Of a stretch of DNA of 64,000 nt, positions 51,180 through 59,604 are shown piece after piece. Source of the DNA: Halospeciosus flavus (GTDB lineage Archaea > Halobacteriota > Halobacteria > Halobacteriales > Halobacteriaceae); assembly GCF_029814175.1 (NCBI RefSeq), contig NZ_CP122312.1, forward strand, positions 1,798,001 through 1,862,000, in the 5' to 3' direction. A model generated the notes under the pieces. The model searched no databases. It had not been told where the DNA came from and worked only from the letters and a program-made list of their open reading frames with translations. The position numbers and the translations under genes are program-made. The stretch's first letter is position 1; each line of letters begins with the position of its first letter.

Positions 51180-52640
51180 ATGGTCGCAACGACGGGTGAC
51201 GACGTCCTCGACCGTATCCTCGGTGGCGGTATTCCGGACGAACGGTCCGTCGTCGTCACCGGGGGTCCGGGGACGGGGAAGAGTACGCTCGCGATGCAGT
51301 TCCTCCAGGCCGGACTGGAGAACGGCGAGCAAGGGTTGTTCATCACCACCGAGCAGACCGTCGACGAACTCCGCGACACGTTCGCGCCGTTCGACTTCGA
51401 CCTCGACCACTCGGACCTCACGGTCACCTCGCTACACGCACGACCGGGGGCCCACTTCGAGGAGGACGAGGACGAGATGACGCTCACCAACCTCGAAGGG
51501 CAGAACATCTTCTCGGCGGAGTTTCCCGTCCCCTTCCGCCCGCAGTACGTTCGGCGGTTCCTCGACCGCTTCGGGCCGGTCGACCGGGTCGCCTTCGACA
51601 GCCTCTCCGGCCTGCGTCCGATGTCCACCGACACCGCGTCGTTCCGTCGCGCCCTCCTCGACCTCATCCGCCTGTTCACCGACGACTTCGGCGCGACGAC
51701 GGTGTTGACGAGCGAGCGCGACAGCGACGTCCCCGACGAGTGGGGCGGCGGCATCGACTACGCGGTCCACGGCGTCGTCGAGGCCCGCCGTGCGCCCGTC
51801 GGGAGCGACTTCCGGACGTTCGTCCGCGTCCCGAAACTCCGCGGCGTCGACCACGACACCCGGGAGTTCGGCGTCGTCTTCGACACCGGCTTCGACGTCG
51901 TCTCGCGGTCGCAGCCCACATCGAACGCCGTGACCCGTCTCCAGACGGGTATCGAGGGCGTCGACGACCTCCTCGGCGGCGGTATCGTCCGCGGGGGCAC
52001 TGCGACGCTCCTGCACGACGGCCGGGCGACGCTGGACGAGATTCTCGCCTCGATCTACCTCCACCGTATCCAGCAGGGGGAGCAACTCGTGTTGATCCCA
52101 CACGTGACGATGACGCCGGATCGTGCCAGTTCGGTCGTCGAGGAGTTCGGGACGACCCTGGACGCCCTCCTCGACGCGGACGCGATGGTCGTCGTGGACG
52201 TCCACGACGTCTGGAACGTCGACCACGAGAACGTCGTCGTCCCGGACGTGGACGCCGACGCCCCGCTCCGAGAGGCCTTCGAGGACGTCCGTCGCCGTCG
52301 GGACGAGTCGGACGGGCCCGTCGTCGTCTCGAAGAATCTCACGGCACTCTACCAGACCATCGACGACACCAAACTCCGGGACCTCCGCTACTGGATAGAA
52401 GGTGGATTCCTCGGCCCGGACGACGTCGTCGTCGTCGTCGTGAACCAGCGTTCACTCCCCGAGCAACTCGTCGAGTTCTACGTCGACGCGGCCAGGCAGT
52501 GCCTCCGGACGTGGGTCCACGACACCGGCACGCAGGTCCTCGCCTACGAGAAGGGGCCCGGCGAGTGCGTCGGCGGCAGCCGATTCGTCGAGTTCGTCGA
52601 GGAGGCGCCGTTCGTCAGGGTGCGCCCGTCGACCGCCTGA
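51180..52640 (+). CDS. KaiC/RecA-like ATPase with two RecA domains
   Basis: This 486-residue protein has tandem RecA-like domains. The first carries Walker A GGPGTGKST (residues 28-36, Lys34) and a GIDYAVHGVVEARR loop; a Walker-B-like hydrophobic run RVAFDSLSGLRPM is present. The second begins TGIEGVDDLLGGGIVRGGTATLL with HDGRATLDE in place of a P-loop, so it probably does not bind ATP normally. Proteins of this sort are labelled HTR-like or KaiC-like in haloarchaea and may sense or signal. It begins 63 nt after nucS; GGAGGTG at 51161-51167 may be a Shine-Dalgarno for ATG 51180. Confidence 0.75.
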   Translation: MVATTGDDVLDRILGGGIPDERSVVVTGGPGTGKSTLAMQFLQAGLENGEQGLFITTEQTVDELRDTFAPFDFDLDHSDLTVTSLHARPGAHFEEDEDEMTLTNLEGQNIFSAEFPVPFRPQYVRRFLDRFGPVDRVAFDSLSGLRPMSTDTASFRRALLDLIRLFTDDFGATTVLTSERDSDVPDEWGGGIDYAVHGVVEARRAPVGSDFRTFVRVPKLRGVDHDTREFGVVFDTGFDVVSRSQPTSNAVTRLQTGIEGVDDLLGGGIVRGGTATLLHDGRATLDEILASIYLHRIQQGEQLVLIPHVTMTPDRASSVVEEFGTTLDALLDADAMVVVDVHDVWNVDHENVVVPDVDADAPLREAFEDVRRRRDESDGPVVVSKNLTALYQTIDDTKLRDLRYWIEGGFLGPDDVVVVVVNQRSLPEQLVEFYVDAARQCLRTWVHDTGTQVLAYEKGPGECVGGSRFVEFVEEAPFVRVRPSTA

Positions 52641-52660
52641 GACGCGGCGCTCGGTCGACC

Positions 52661-55333
52661 CTACTCCGTACGGTCGACTTCACGGGCGAGTTCGTCGAGC
52701 GTCGTCAGCGCCTCGACTGGCGTCATCCGTGCGACGTCGAGGTCGCGGAGTCGAGCGGCGACGTCGGCGGCGACCGGGTCGGTCTCACCGTCGGCCGCGA
52801 CTCGGTCGGCGGATGCCGTGGCTGGGCCGGCGTCCGGCGTGGACCCGACGTCAGTCTCGGCGTCGGTCTCGACGTCGGTCGCCTCGCTCTCGGCGACGAG
52901 CGCCCGCGAGCGCTCGACCACGTCGTCGGGAACCCCCGCAGCCTTCGCGACCTCGATTCCGTAGGACGCGCCGGCCGGGCCGGGTTCGATGGCGTGTTCG
53001 AACTCGACTTCCTCCTCGACCTGCGTCGCGGCGAAGTGGTAGTTGGCCACGCCGTCGAGGTCGTCGGCCAGTGCGGTCAGGTCGTGGTGGTGGGTGGCGA
53101 AGAGCGTCCACGCTCCGACCTCGTCGTGGAGGAACTCGGCCATGGCCTGCGCGATGGCTTCGCCGTCCGCCGTCGAGGTCCCTCGACCGACCTCGTCGAG
53201 GACGACGAGCGAGTCGTCGGTCGCTTCCTCCAGAATCTCCGCGAGTTCGGCCATCTCGACCATGAACGTCGAGCGCCCGCCCGCGATGTCGTCGCTGGCA
53301 CCGACGCGGGTGAACACCCGGTCGACGAGTTCGAGGTCGGCGTCGGCCGCCGGGACGAAACTCCCAACCTGCGCCATCACGGTCAGCAGCGCGACCTGAC
53401 GCATGTACGTCGACTTCCCGCTCATGTTCGGCCCGGTGACGACCGCGAAGAACTCCTCGGGCGTCAAGGAAGTAGGATTCGGAACGAAGCGTTCCTCGGT
53501 GCGCTCGACGACTGGGTGGCGCCCGCCTTCGACGTGGATGCCCTCGCGGTCGAATCGGGGTCGCGTGTAGTCGTGGGTCGCGGCCACCTCCGCGAGTCCC
53601 ACCAGGACGTCGAGGGTGGCGAGGGTGTCCGCGAGCGCTTGCACGCGGGCGGCCTCGTCGGCGACGTCGCTCCGGACCTCGCGGAAGATGTCGTGCTCGA
53701 GGTCGTTGGCCCGTTGTTCGGCCCTGATGATGTCGTCCTCGCGTTCTTTCAACTCGGGCGTGTAGAAGCGCTCGGAGTTCTTGAGCGTCTGCCGGCGGAC
53801 GTAGTCGTCGGGCACCTCGTCGAGTTTCCCGTTCGTCACCTCGATGTAGTAGCCGTGGACCGAGGTGTGGCCCACTTCGAGGTTGTCGATGCCCGTCCGC
53901 TCACGTTCGCGCTCCTCCAGGTTGTCTATCCACGCTTTGTTCTCCCGCTCGGTCGCCCGGAGTTCGGCGAGTTCGTCGTCGAAACTCGGACGGATAACCT
54001 CCCCCTCCGTAATCTCGACCGGCGGGTCCTCGCGGATGGCCGAGCCGACGAGGTCCCGTACCTCCGGGAGCGCGTCGAGTTCCTCGCGGACCTCCGAGAG
54101 TTGGCCCGCGCCCGCGTCTTCGAGCAGGGCGTCGAGTTCGGGGACGGCGTCGAGGGTCTGTTTCAGCGAACGCAGGTCGCGGGCGTTCGCCCGCTCCCGG
54201 GCCACCCGCGAGATGAGGCGTTCGAGGTCGTACACCTGCCGGAGGTGCTCGCGAATCTGCTGGCGGGTCCGCAGGTCGTCGCGGAGTTCCTCGACGGCGT
54301 CGAGACGGGCCTCGATACGCTCTTCCTCCACGAGTGGACGGCGCAGCCAGTCCTTCAGTTTACGACTGCCCAGGGCCGTCACCGTCTCGTCGAGGACGTC
54401 CACGAGGGCGTCGCCGTCGGCACCGTGGACGCTCCGGCGCTCGAACAGTTCGAGGCTGTCGATGGCCACCGGGTCGAGCAGCATGTACTCGCGGGGGTCG
54501 TAGCGCGTGAGGTGTGTGAGGTAGTCGAGGCGCTCGCCGTCCTCGTCGGGGTCGAAGCCGCCGCGGGTGTACTCCGCGTAGGCGAGCAGCGCGCCGCAGG
54601 CCCGGACCTCCGCGGGGCCGGCGAGGTCCGGCGCACCGAAGTAGTCGCGTACGCGCTCGCTCGCGTTCGTGCGCTCGAAGGCGGCCTCGTCGAAGGCCGT
54701 CACGGCGGTCCGCTCGGGGAAGACGTCGCGTGGTGCGTCCGCCCCGACGATGGCCTCTGCGGGGGCGAAGCGTCCGAGTTCGTCCGCGACCGTCGCCCGC
54801 GACTCCGTGCCGGTGGCGAGGAAGTCGCCGGTCGAGACGTCGAGCACGGCGAGACCGAAGGCGTCGCCGTCGCGAGCGAGACAGGCGACGAAGGTGTTGT
54901 CGTCGGCGGCGAGGAGTTCGTCTTCGGTGAGCGTGCCGGGCGTGAGGACGCGGGTGACGCGGCGGTCCGCGACGCCCGATACGTCCTCGGGGTCCTCGAC
55001 CTGCTCGGCGATGGCGACGCGGTAGTCGGCGTCGAGCAGTTTCTCGAGGTAGGAGGCGGCGTTGTCGACCGGAATCCCCGCCGCGCGGTACTCGCCGGAG
55101 GAGTCCTCGCGGGTAATCATCGTCACCTCGCAGTGGGCGGCGACGGTCTCGGCGGCGTCGCAGAAGGCCTTGTAGAAGTCGCCGACCTGGAAGAGGACGA
55201 GCGCGTCGTCGTAGCGTTCGCACTCTTCGACGTACTGCTGGACCATCGGCGTCAGTTCCTCGCGGTTCTCGAGCATCTCCGCCGGCGGCCCGAGCGCCGG
55301 GTCGTCGCTCGCGTCCCCCACTTCAGACGACAT
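52661..55333 (-). CDS. mutS: DNA mismatch repair ATPase MutS (copy 2)
   Basis: This 890-residue full-length MutS has [15 protein letters not shown] at the mismatch-binding loop and the clamp domain. The ATPase has [34 protein letters not shown] and [15 protein letters not shown]. In the recognition motif the first residues read FYKAF, so the conserved Phe-X-Glu is Phe-X-Ala here. A low-complexity ETDVGST-like linker lies near the C terminus. It is distinct from the copy at 39999, which pairs with mutL. ATG 55333. Confidence 0.93.
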   Translation of the reverse strand: MSSEVGDASDDPALGPPAEMLENREELTPMVQQYVEECERYDDALVLFQVGDFYKAFCDAAETVAAHCEVTMITREDSSGEYRAAGIPVDNAASYLEKLLDADYRVAIAEQVEDPEDVSGVADRRVTRVLTPGTLTEDELLAADDNTFVACLARDGDAFGLAVLDVSTGDFLATGTESRATVADELGRFAPAEAIVGADAPRDVFPERTAVTAFDEAAFERTNASERVRDYFGAPDLAGPAEVRACGALLAYAEYTRGGFDPDEDGERLDYLTHLTRYDPREYMLLDPVAIDSLELFERRSVHGADGDALVDVLDETVTALGSRKLKDWLRRPLVEEERIEARLDAVEELRDDLRTRQQIREHLRQVYDLERLISRVARERANARDLRSLKQTLDAVPELDALLEDAGAGQLSEVREELDALPEVRDLVGSAIREDPPVEITEGEVIRPSFDDELAELRATERENKAWIDNLEERERERTGIDNLEVGHTSVHGYYIEVTNGKLDEVPDDYVRRQTLKNSERFYTPELKEREDDIIRAEQRANDLEHDIFREVRSDVADEAARVQALADTLATLDVLVGLAEVAATHDYTRPRFDREGIHVEGGRHPVVERTEERFVPNPTSLTPEEFFAVVTGPNMSGKSTYMRQVALLTVMAQVGSFVPAADADLELVDRVFTRVGASDDIAGGRSTFMVEMAELAEILEEATDDSLVVLDEVGRGTSTADGEAIAQAMAEFLHDEVGAWTLFATHHHDLTALADDLDGVANYHFAATQVEEEVEFEHAIEPGPAGASYGIEVAKAAGVPDDVVERSRALVAESEATDVETDAETDVGSTPDAGPATASADRVAADGETDPVAADVAARLRDLDVARMTPVEALTTLDELAREVDRTE

Positions 55334-55450
55334 ACTGGTTGGCGATACTCAGTGCCCACGTCGGGATATGCCTAGCGGTGCTGGTGGGACGCGTCGACGG
55401 GAACACGCCCACCAGCGGGGCCGAACCGACTGCTAGCAATCTGATACACA

Positions 55451-55460
55451 CTTATTTATC
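55451..55460 (+). promoter_or_regulatory. TATA box before a leaderless mini-ORF and the wHTH gene
   Basis: CTTATTTATC is centred about 26 nt before ATG 55481, the start of a 13-codon mini-ORF, and about 60 nt before the wHTH ATG at 55515. Confidence 0.55.
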
Positions 55461-55480
55461 GCGCCCCTACCACACACTGT

Positions 55481-55522
55481 ATGAATCAGGGGAAACCGCC
55501 ATGCGGGGAGCAGGATGCATGA
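55481..55522 (+). CDS. leaderless mini-ORF (13 codons) overlapping the wHTH start
   Basis: ATG 55481 to TGA 55520-55522 encodes MNQGKPPCGEQDA. It overlaps the next ATG (55515) by 8 nt in a different frame. A GGAG at 55507-55510 lies within it. It may be translated and affect initiation of the regulator; this is untested. Confidence 0.4.
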   Translation: MNQGKPPCGEQDA

Positions 55523-55889
55523 CCGCGACGCCGCACCCGACCTCCAGACGGTGCTCGACGCGCTCGACGACGCCGACTGCCGGGACTTCGTCCAGGCGCT
55601 GGAGGAGCCGATGACCGCCGGTGAACTCTCGGAAGCCTGCGACGTCCCCCGGTCGACGACCTACCGGAAACTCGACCTCCTGACCGACGCCTCGCTCGTC
55701 GAGGAGGTCACCGAGGTGCGCGCCGACGGCCACCACCGCTCGCGCTACCGCGTCGCCTTCGAGGAGATACGGATGCGCCGCGACGAGGACGGCGAACTCG
55801 TCGTCCGCATCCGCCGTCCCGAACCCGAGGAGCGCGGCCCCGAAGAACGCCTCGCAGACATCTGGTCGGAAGTCCGGAGGGAAACATGA
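55515..55889 (+). CDS. winged-helix transcriptional regulator (ArsR-like)
   Basis: This 124-residue DNA-binding protein has a wHTH: an N-terminal helix bundle, then a recognition-helix motif ELSEACDVPRSTTYRKLDLLTDASLVEE, and a C-terminal tail with RMRRDEDGELVVRIRRPEPEE. Haloarchaea encode many such regulators next to a small membrane gene, as here. The stop overlaps the next start (ATGA, 55886-55889), so the two are translationally coupled. The effector is unknown. Confidence 0.78.
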   Translation: MHDRDAAPDLQTVLDALDDADCRDFVQALEEPMTAGELSEACDVPRSTTYRKLDLLTDASLVEEVTEVRADGHHRSRYRVAFEEIRMRRDEDGELVVRIRRPEPEERGPEERLADIWSEVRRET

Positions 55890-56161
55890 GCATGCACATG
55901 GCCGTCGTGACGGTGCTGAAGACACTGACGCTCCTGCTCGGGAGCGCGATCACACTCTACTCGTTCCGGGCGTACCGCCGGACGAAGTCGCCGGCGCTCC
56001 GGGCGCTCGCGGTCGGGTTCGGCGTCGTCACGCTCGGCGCGCTGTTCGCCGGCGTCGCCGACCAACTCCTACCCGTGGACCCGCAACTCGCGTTCGTCAT
56101 CGAGAGCGCCTTCACGACGGCGGGGTTCGCGTTCATCCTCTACTCGCTCTACGCGGAGTGA
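55886..56161 (+). CDS. small membrane protein coupled to a wHTH regulator (DUF7521-like)
   Basis: This 91-residue protein has three hydrophobic helices (about residues 6-25, 40-60 and 65-88), with a positively charged RAYRRTKSPALR loop. It overlaps the regulator by 4 nt and resembles the membrane half of wHTH-membrane gene pairs in haloarchaea. The name DUF7521 is from memory. Function unknown, possibly a sensor. Confidence 0.65.
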   Translation: MSMHMAVVTVLKTLTLLLGSAITLYSFRAYRRTKSPALRALAVGFGVVTLGALFAGVADQLLPVDPQLAFVIESAFTTAGFAFILYSLYAE

Positions 56162-56234
56162 GTGAGGAGAACGGAAACCGGAAACGAAAGAACGGCGAAA
56201 AAGTGCAGGAGGCCTGTCGTGGGACTGACGGTGC

Positions 56235-56711
56235 TCACTCGACGACCTGCACCACCCCCTTCATCCCCATCGACTCGTGGGGCGCACAGTAGTAGTCGTA
56301 GACGCCGACCGACTCGAACGTGTGTTCGAAGGTGTACCCGGCCTCGGCCGAGTAGGAACTCTCGAACGAACCGTCTTCGGCGACCACGTTGTGACTGCCG
56401 CCCTGCCCGGTCCACTTCCACGTGACCGTGGTGCCGGGCGAGATTTTCAGCGCGGCCGGGCCGAACGCGTAGCCGTTGTTCGAGCCGACGTCGACGGTAA
56501 CTGCGGACTTGCCGGTGGCGTCGGTCGGCGACCCGTCGTAGCCGTTCGCGTCGGAGACGTAGTCGAACGGCTCGTCGTCGCCGCCGGAACCGCCACTGCC
56601 ACCGCCACCGCTATCCGCGTTCCCGCCCGTGCAGCCGGCCAGCGCGCCCGCGAGGAGCGTCGCCCCCGTCGCCTTCAACACAGCCCGCCGGTCGAGTCGG
56701 TTCGTCGTCAT
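56235..56711 (-). CDS. hcp: halocyanin (membrane-anchored blue copper protein)
   Basis: This 158-residue precursor has a Tat motif (DRRAVLK) and lipobox AGALAGC (Cys27), a Gly/Ser linker and a plastocyanin-like domain. Copper ligands are His107 (GGSHNV), Cys142, His145 and Met150 (YYCAPHESMGM). Halocyanin is a mobile electron carrier at the outer face of the membrane. A leaderless TATA is visible 24-31 nt upstream. The multicopper oxidase upstream on the same strand may share electrons with it. Confidence 0.9.
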   Translation of the reverse strand: MTTNRLDRRAVLKATGATLLAGALAGCTGGNADSGGGGSGGSGGDDEPFDYVSDANGYDGSPTDATGKSAVTVDVGSNNGYAFGPAALKISPGTTVTWKWTGQGGSHNVVAEDGSFESSYSAEAGYTFEHTFESVGVYDYYCAPHESMGMKGVVQVVE

Positions 56712-56734
56712 ACATCTACCTGTACGGTGGGGAC

Positions 56735-56742
56735 AGTTAAGG
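56735..56742 (-). promoter_or_regulatory. TATA box of the halocyanin gene
   Basis: CCTTAACT on the minus strand, 24-31 nt before the ATG at 56711. Confidence 0.5.
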
Positions 56743-56797
56743 CCCTCTTCTCGATTCCCAGGTCGTGAGACAGGTGCGAAACCGAACAGGTCGCCGG

Positions 56798-57949
56798 TCA
56801 GCGAGCGCCGGCGTACTCCATCAGTTCACGGAAGATGTCGGTGTCCATCGCCTCCTCGTAGACGACACCGCCGAGCATCCCGCCCGGGTAGAACGACCCG
56901 TTCATCACGTGGTCGACCTTGTGGCAGTGCATCGGGTAGATGCCGGGGTCCGCGTCGGCGACGAACTCCACGGTGTGGCGCTGGGCGGGTGCGACGTTCG
57001 TCACGTCCATCTGGTAGCGAGCGACCTCCGGAATCACGCCGCCGTCGCGCTCGACGAGCGTCAACCGGTGGTTGTGGAGGTGCATCGGGTGGGACATGTA
57101 GCCCGCGTTGACGAGGTGCAAGCGCACGCGGTCGCCCTGCTTCACGACGATTGGCGACCCGTCCTCCGGGTGGAGCGTCCGCGGCGCGGACTTCCCGTTG
57201 ACGGTGAACACGTCGGGCCGGCGGTTCCGCGGGTCGAACTCGACGTCCTCGCCGGCCATCATCCGCGGGAGCCGGGAGTCCCACTCCTTGACCGTGAGGA
57301 AGTGCTCGCGGTCCGGGCGCTCGTACCCCTTCGGGTCGACCCGGAAGACGCCGTACATCCCCATGTCGATGTGGCGGTGGGTCTGGAAGTGACAGTGGTA
57401 GAGGTGCGTCCCCGGTACGTTCGCGGGGATGGTGTAGGTGTGTTTCTCGCCCGGCATCACCGTGATACCCGTCGTCGACGGGACGCCGTCGTCCTTCCAG
57501 GCCTTACGCGAGCCGTGGAAGTGCAGCGTGTGCGGGGCGTGGCCCTCGGTGTTGTCGAGGGTGACCTTCACCTCGGCGCCCTCTCTCGCCCGGAGAATCG
57601 GCCCCGGCACGCTGGGTTCGCGGTCGTCGGCCTGGAACGCCCACACGAGCGGGAACTCGATCGGCCCGCCCATCGTCTCCTCGGGGTGGACCGCGTGCCG
57701 GACGTGTCGGGTCCGCAGGGTCACCTCGTCGTTCTGCGCGGCGAGGTCCACCTCCTGCGGCGGCGCCGTGTACCCCCGCGTCGGCGTCGACGTCGGTTCC
57801 TCGTCGACGTTCGCCGGTTGCACGTTGACGGCCGCAGGCTGTCGGGTGGTCGTGGTACACCCCGCGAGCGCGCTCCCGCCGAGGAGTCCGGTCGCCGCCA
57901 GGTACTCCCGCCGCGATACGCCGCCGGCCGCGTCGTGGCGCTTCGTCAT
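56798..57949 (-). CDS. two-domain multicopper oxidase (Tat lipoprotein)
   Basis: This 383-residue precursor has a Tat motif (SRREYLAAT) and lipobox ALAGC (Cys31), so it is exported folded and lipid-anchored. Two cupredoxin domains follow. Domain 1 has HTLHFHG and HLYHCHFQTHRHIDMGMYG, a type 1 C-x4-H-x4-M site plus trinuclear-cluster histidines. Domain 2 has SHPMHLHNH and MHCHKVDHVMNGSFYPGGM, where the axial position is Ser. This fits a two-domain MCO or NirK-like relative. A partner role with halocyanin is likely but not shown; the physiological substrate (nitrite, copper, phenols) is uncertain. Confidence 0.82.
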   Translation of the reverse strand: MTKRHDAAGGVSRREYLAATGLLGGSALAGCTTTTRQPAAVNVQPANVDEEPTSTPTRGYTAPPQEVDLAAQNDEVTLRTRHVRHAVHPEETMGGPIEFPLVWAFQADDREPSVPGPILRAREGAEVKVTLDNTEGHAPHTLHFHGSRKAWKDDGVPSTTGITVMPGEKHTYTIPANVPGTHLYHCHFQTHRHIDMGMYGVFRVDPKGYERPDREHFLTVKEWDSRLPRMMAGEDVEFDPRNRRPDVFTVNGKSAPRTLHPEDGSPIVVKQGDRVRLHLVNAGYMSHPMHLHNHRLTLVERDGGVIPEVARYQMDVTNVAPAQRHTVEFVADADPGIYPMHCHKVDHVMNGSFYPGGMLGGVVYEEAMDTDIFRELMEYAGAR

Positions 57950-57970
57950 ACAGGTAGTGGTTGGCTATGG

Positions 57971-57979
57971 GGATATAGG
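57971..57979 (-). promoter_or_regulatory. TATA box of the multicopper oxidase gene
   Basis: On the minus strand CCTATATCC lies 22-30 nt before the ATG at 57949, the classical leaderless spacing. Confidence 0.6.
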
Positions 57980-58079
57980 TCCGTAGCGCCGATTCCCGTC
58001 GGGTGAGAATGAGCCTCCGTACCGGCGCGAACGACGGGGGACAGAAACGGTAAACGGGTTCGTCGCCTACCGACGAGTA

Positions 58080-58433
58080 ATGACCGAGACACCCGAGAAG
58101 CCCGTCGAACTGGAGACTCGCGAGGAGTTCGAGGCCTTCCTCGACGAACACGACCGCGCGCTCGTCGACTTCTACACGAAGGGCTGTACGCTCTGTCAGT
58201 CCATCGAACCGGTCGTCGGGAACGTCGCCCGTGCGACCGACGTCGCCGTCGGCAAGTGCAACCCCCAGCACGCCCTCGACCTCGTCGAGGACTACAACAT
58301 CCGGAGCGTCCCGACCCTGATCCTCTTCGAGGACGGCGAGGAGGTCGGCCGACTGGCCGAGGGGTTCCAGGGGACCGAGCGCGTCGTCGAGTTCGTCGAG
58401 TCCGGCGGCGAGACCGAGACGGCCGAAGCCTGA
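58080..58433 (+). CDS. thioredoxin-family protein (CTLC)
   Basis: This 117-residue thioredoxin-fold protein has the redox motif GCTLCQ (Cys36-Cys39), the buried VDFYTKGCTLC strand, and cis-proline RSVPTLILFEDGEEVGRLA. CTLC differs from the usual CGPC, as in several archaeal family members. It is cytoplasmic, with no signal. It begins 130 nt beyond and divergent from the multicopper oxidase gene. Confidence 0.85.
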   Translation: MTETPEKPVELETREEFEAFLDEHDRALVDFYTKGCTLCQSIEPVVGNVARATDVAVGKCNPQHALDLVEDYNIRSVPTLILFEDGEEVGRLAEGFQGTERVVEFVESGGETETAEA

Positions 58434-58715
58434 CTACTGCGTCTCGACGTCGGCGACGTCGCCGTAGCGCTCCCAGCACTCCGCGTCGTCGTTCCACCGC
58501 TCGACGAACGGCTGTCGCCACCCGTCGCCGGTCCGCGTCGCGCGCAACTGGAACGGCACCGAGGAGGCGTCGACCGGACAGAGGAACACGCGCGCACCCG
58601 ACTGGTCGCGCTCGACGGACGCACAGGTCCCGAGGACGCGGCGACCGTCCTCGACGTAACAGACGACGGTCTCTCGGGGGCGGAGCGCGGCGACGTCGCG
58701 GGCGAGTCGTGACAC
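58434..58715 (-). CDS. uncharacterised small protein
   Basis: A 93-residue frame, VSRLARDVAALRPRETVVCYVEDG..., ends at TAG 58434-58436, directly abutting the thioredoxin stop (convergent). It has a beta-rich middle (RVLGTCASVERDQSGARVFLCPVD) and a W-rich end (GDGWRQPFVERWNDDAECWERYG). The GTG start at 58715 is my choice; the frame is open further upstream in Arg-rich shadow sequence. The family is unknown to me. Confidence 0.5.
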   Translation of the reverse strand: MSRLARDVAALRPRETVVCYVEDGRRVLGTCASVERDQSGARVFLCPVDASSVPFQLRATRTGDGWRQPFVERWNDDAECWERYGDVADVETQ

Positions 58716-58922
58716 GGGTTCACTAGAACCCTTCTCGCGAGTTGACAAAAGCGTTCGCCTGGTCCACACCCGACACGGGAGGTGACCGGGGTCCGACCGA
58801 AGAACCGGCAGACCGACGTCAGACGGTCGCTGGACGTTCGTCACGCGCGGCGCAACTTTTTTGCCGACGGATACAGTAGTCCCCAAGCGAACCGTTCGTT
58901 CCGACCATATCTTGGTGGAAAT

Positions 58923-59372
58923 ATGGGTGCAAACGCCATCGATTACGTCGAAACCGTGCTCGCCGACGCCGTCCGGGGGACGAGAGTGAGTCGGGTGTGT
59001 CGACCGGAGCGGGCCGTCCAGGCTACGGAGTTCGGACTCGTCGGTCTCTCGGGCGCGGCCGTGAACTTCGGCGTCTTCTTCGCGATGGTTCACTCGGTAC
59101 CGTACTTCGAAGCGGGGACGCTCGCCTTCTTCGTCGCCATCCTGTGGACGTTCGCGCTGAACTGGACGGTCACCTTCGAACGTCCCGGTGGTCTCGTCGA
59201 GCGTTTCGCGAAGTACCTCGGCGTCTGCGTCGTCGGGTGGGGCATCTACACGGCGACGCTCACCGCCGCCGTCCAACTGCTCGCACTCCCCTACTGGCTC
59301 TCCAGTCTCGGCGCCATCACCGGCGGCGGACTCTGGAACTACGTCGGGAGCGAGCAGTTCGCGCTCGACTAG
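58923..59372 (+). CDS. GtrA-family membrane protein
   Basis: This 149-residue protein has four membrane helices and the GtrA signature (ATEFGLVGLSGAAVNFGVFF, then LNWTVTFER and YVGSEQFAL). GtrA proteins are thought to flip lipid-linked sugars across the membrane for cell-surface glycosylation. No glycosyltransferase gene is adjacent. ATG 58923 (MGANAIDYVE) is preferred over an Arg-rich extension to 58782. Confidence 0.8.
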   Translation: MGANAIDYVETVLADAVRGTRVSRVCRPERAVQATEFGLVGLSGAAVNFGVFFAMVHSVPYFEAGTLAFFVAILWTFALNWTVTFERPGGLVERFAKYLGVCVVGWGIYTATLTAAVQLLALPYWLSSLGAITGGGLWNYVGSEQFALD

Positions 59373-59470
59373 ACGGTGTGTCCCACCTCGACCGACCTCA
59401 TAAACTGTACTTGTACTAACGCAACTAGCGCGTAACTCCTAAGTCGGCCTGTACAGTACTACTGGTGCAG

Positions 59471-59541
59471 GCCCCCGTTGGACGCGGGGGTGTGGTGCGC
59501 CCACGGACTCGCCGGGCAGTGAGTGGACTGGGCCGCACCAC
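59471..59541 (+). ncRNA. candidate structured RNA with two hairpins
   Basis: The first hairpin pairs CCCCCG (59472-59477) with CGGGGG (59485-59490). The second pairs GTGGTGCG (59492-59499) with CGCACCAC (59534-59541), extended by CCCA (59500-59503) with TGGG (59529-59532) and one bulged C, and encloses ACTC/GAGT (59507-59510 and 59521-59524). It lies in the 232-nt gap between the GtrA and MutS-like genes. No protein-coding frame fits. It could be a small RNA or a 5' UTR element of the following gene; both are inference. Confidence 0.4.
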
Positions 59542-59604
59542 GTCTTTCTCCCGGGACGTAGTGCACGGAAAGCCACTAATCCGTCCGTCGTCTGAGGGAC
59601 GTCC

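Noticed and set aside
51740..55375. A 1211-residue plus-strand frame opposite the second mutS
   Set aside because: Composition is that of antisense shadow (Arg/Val/Gly/Asp), and mutS with intact catalytic motifs occupies the other strand.
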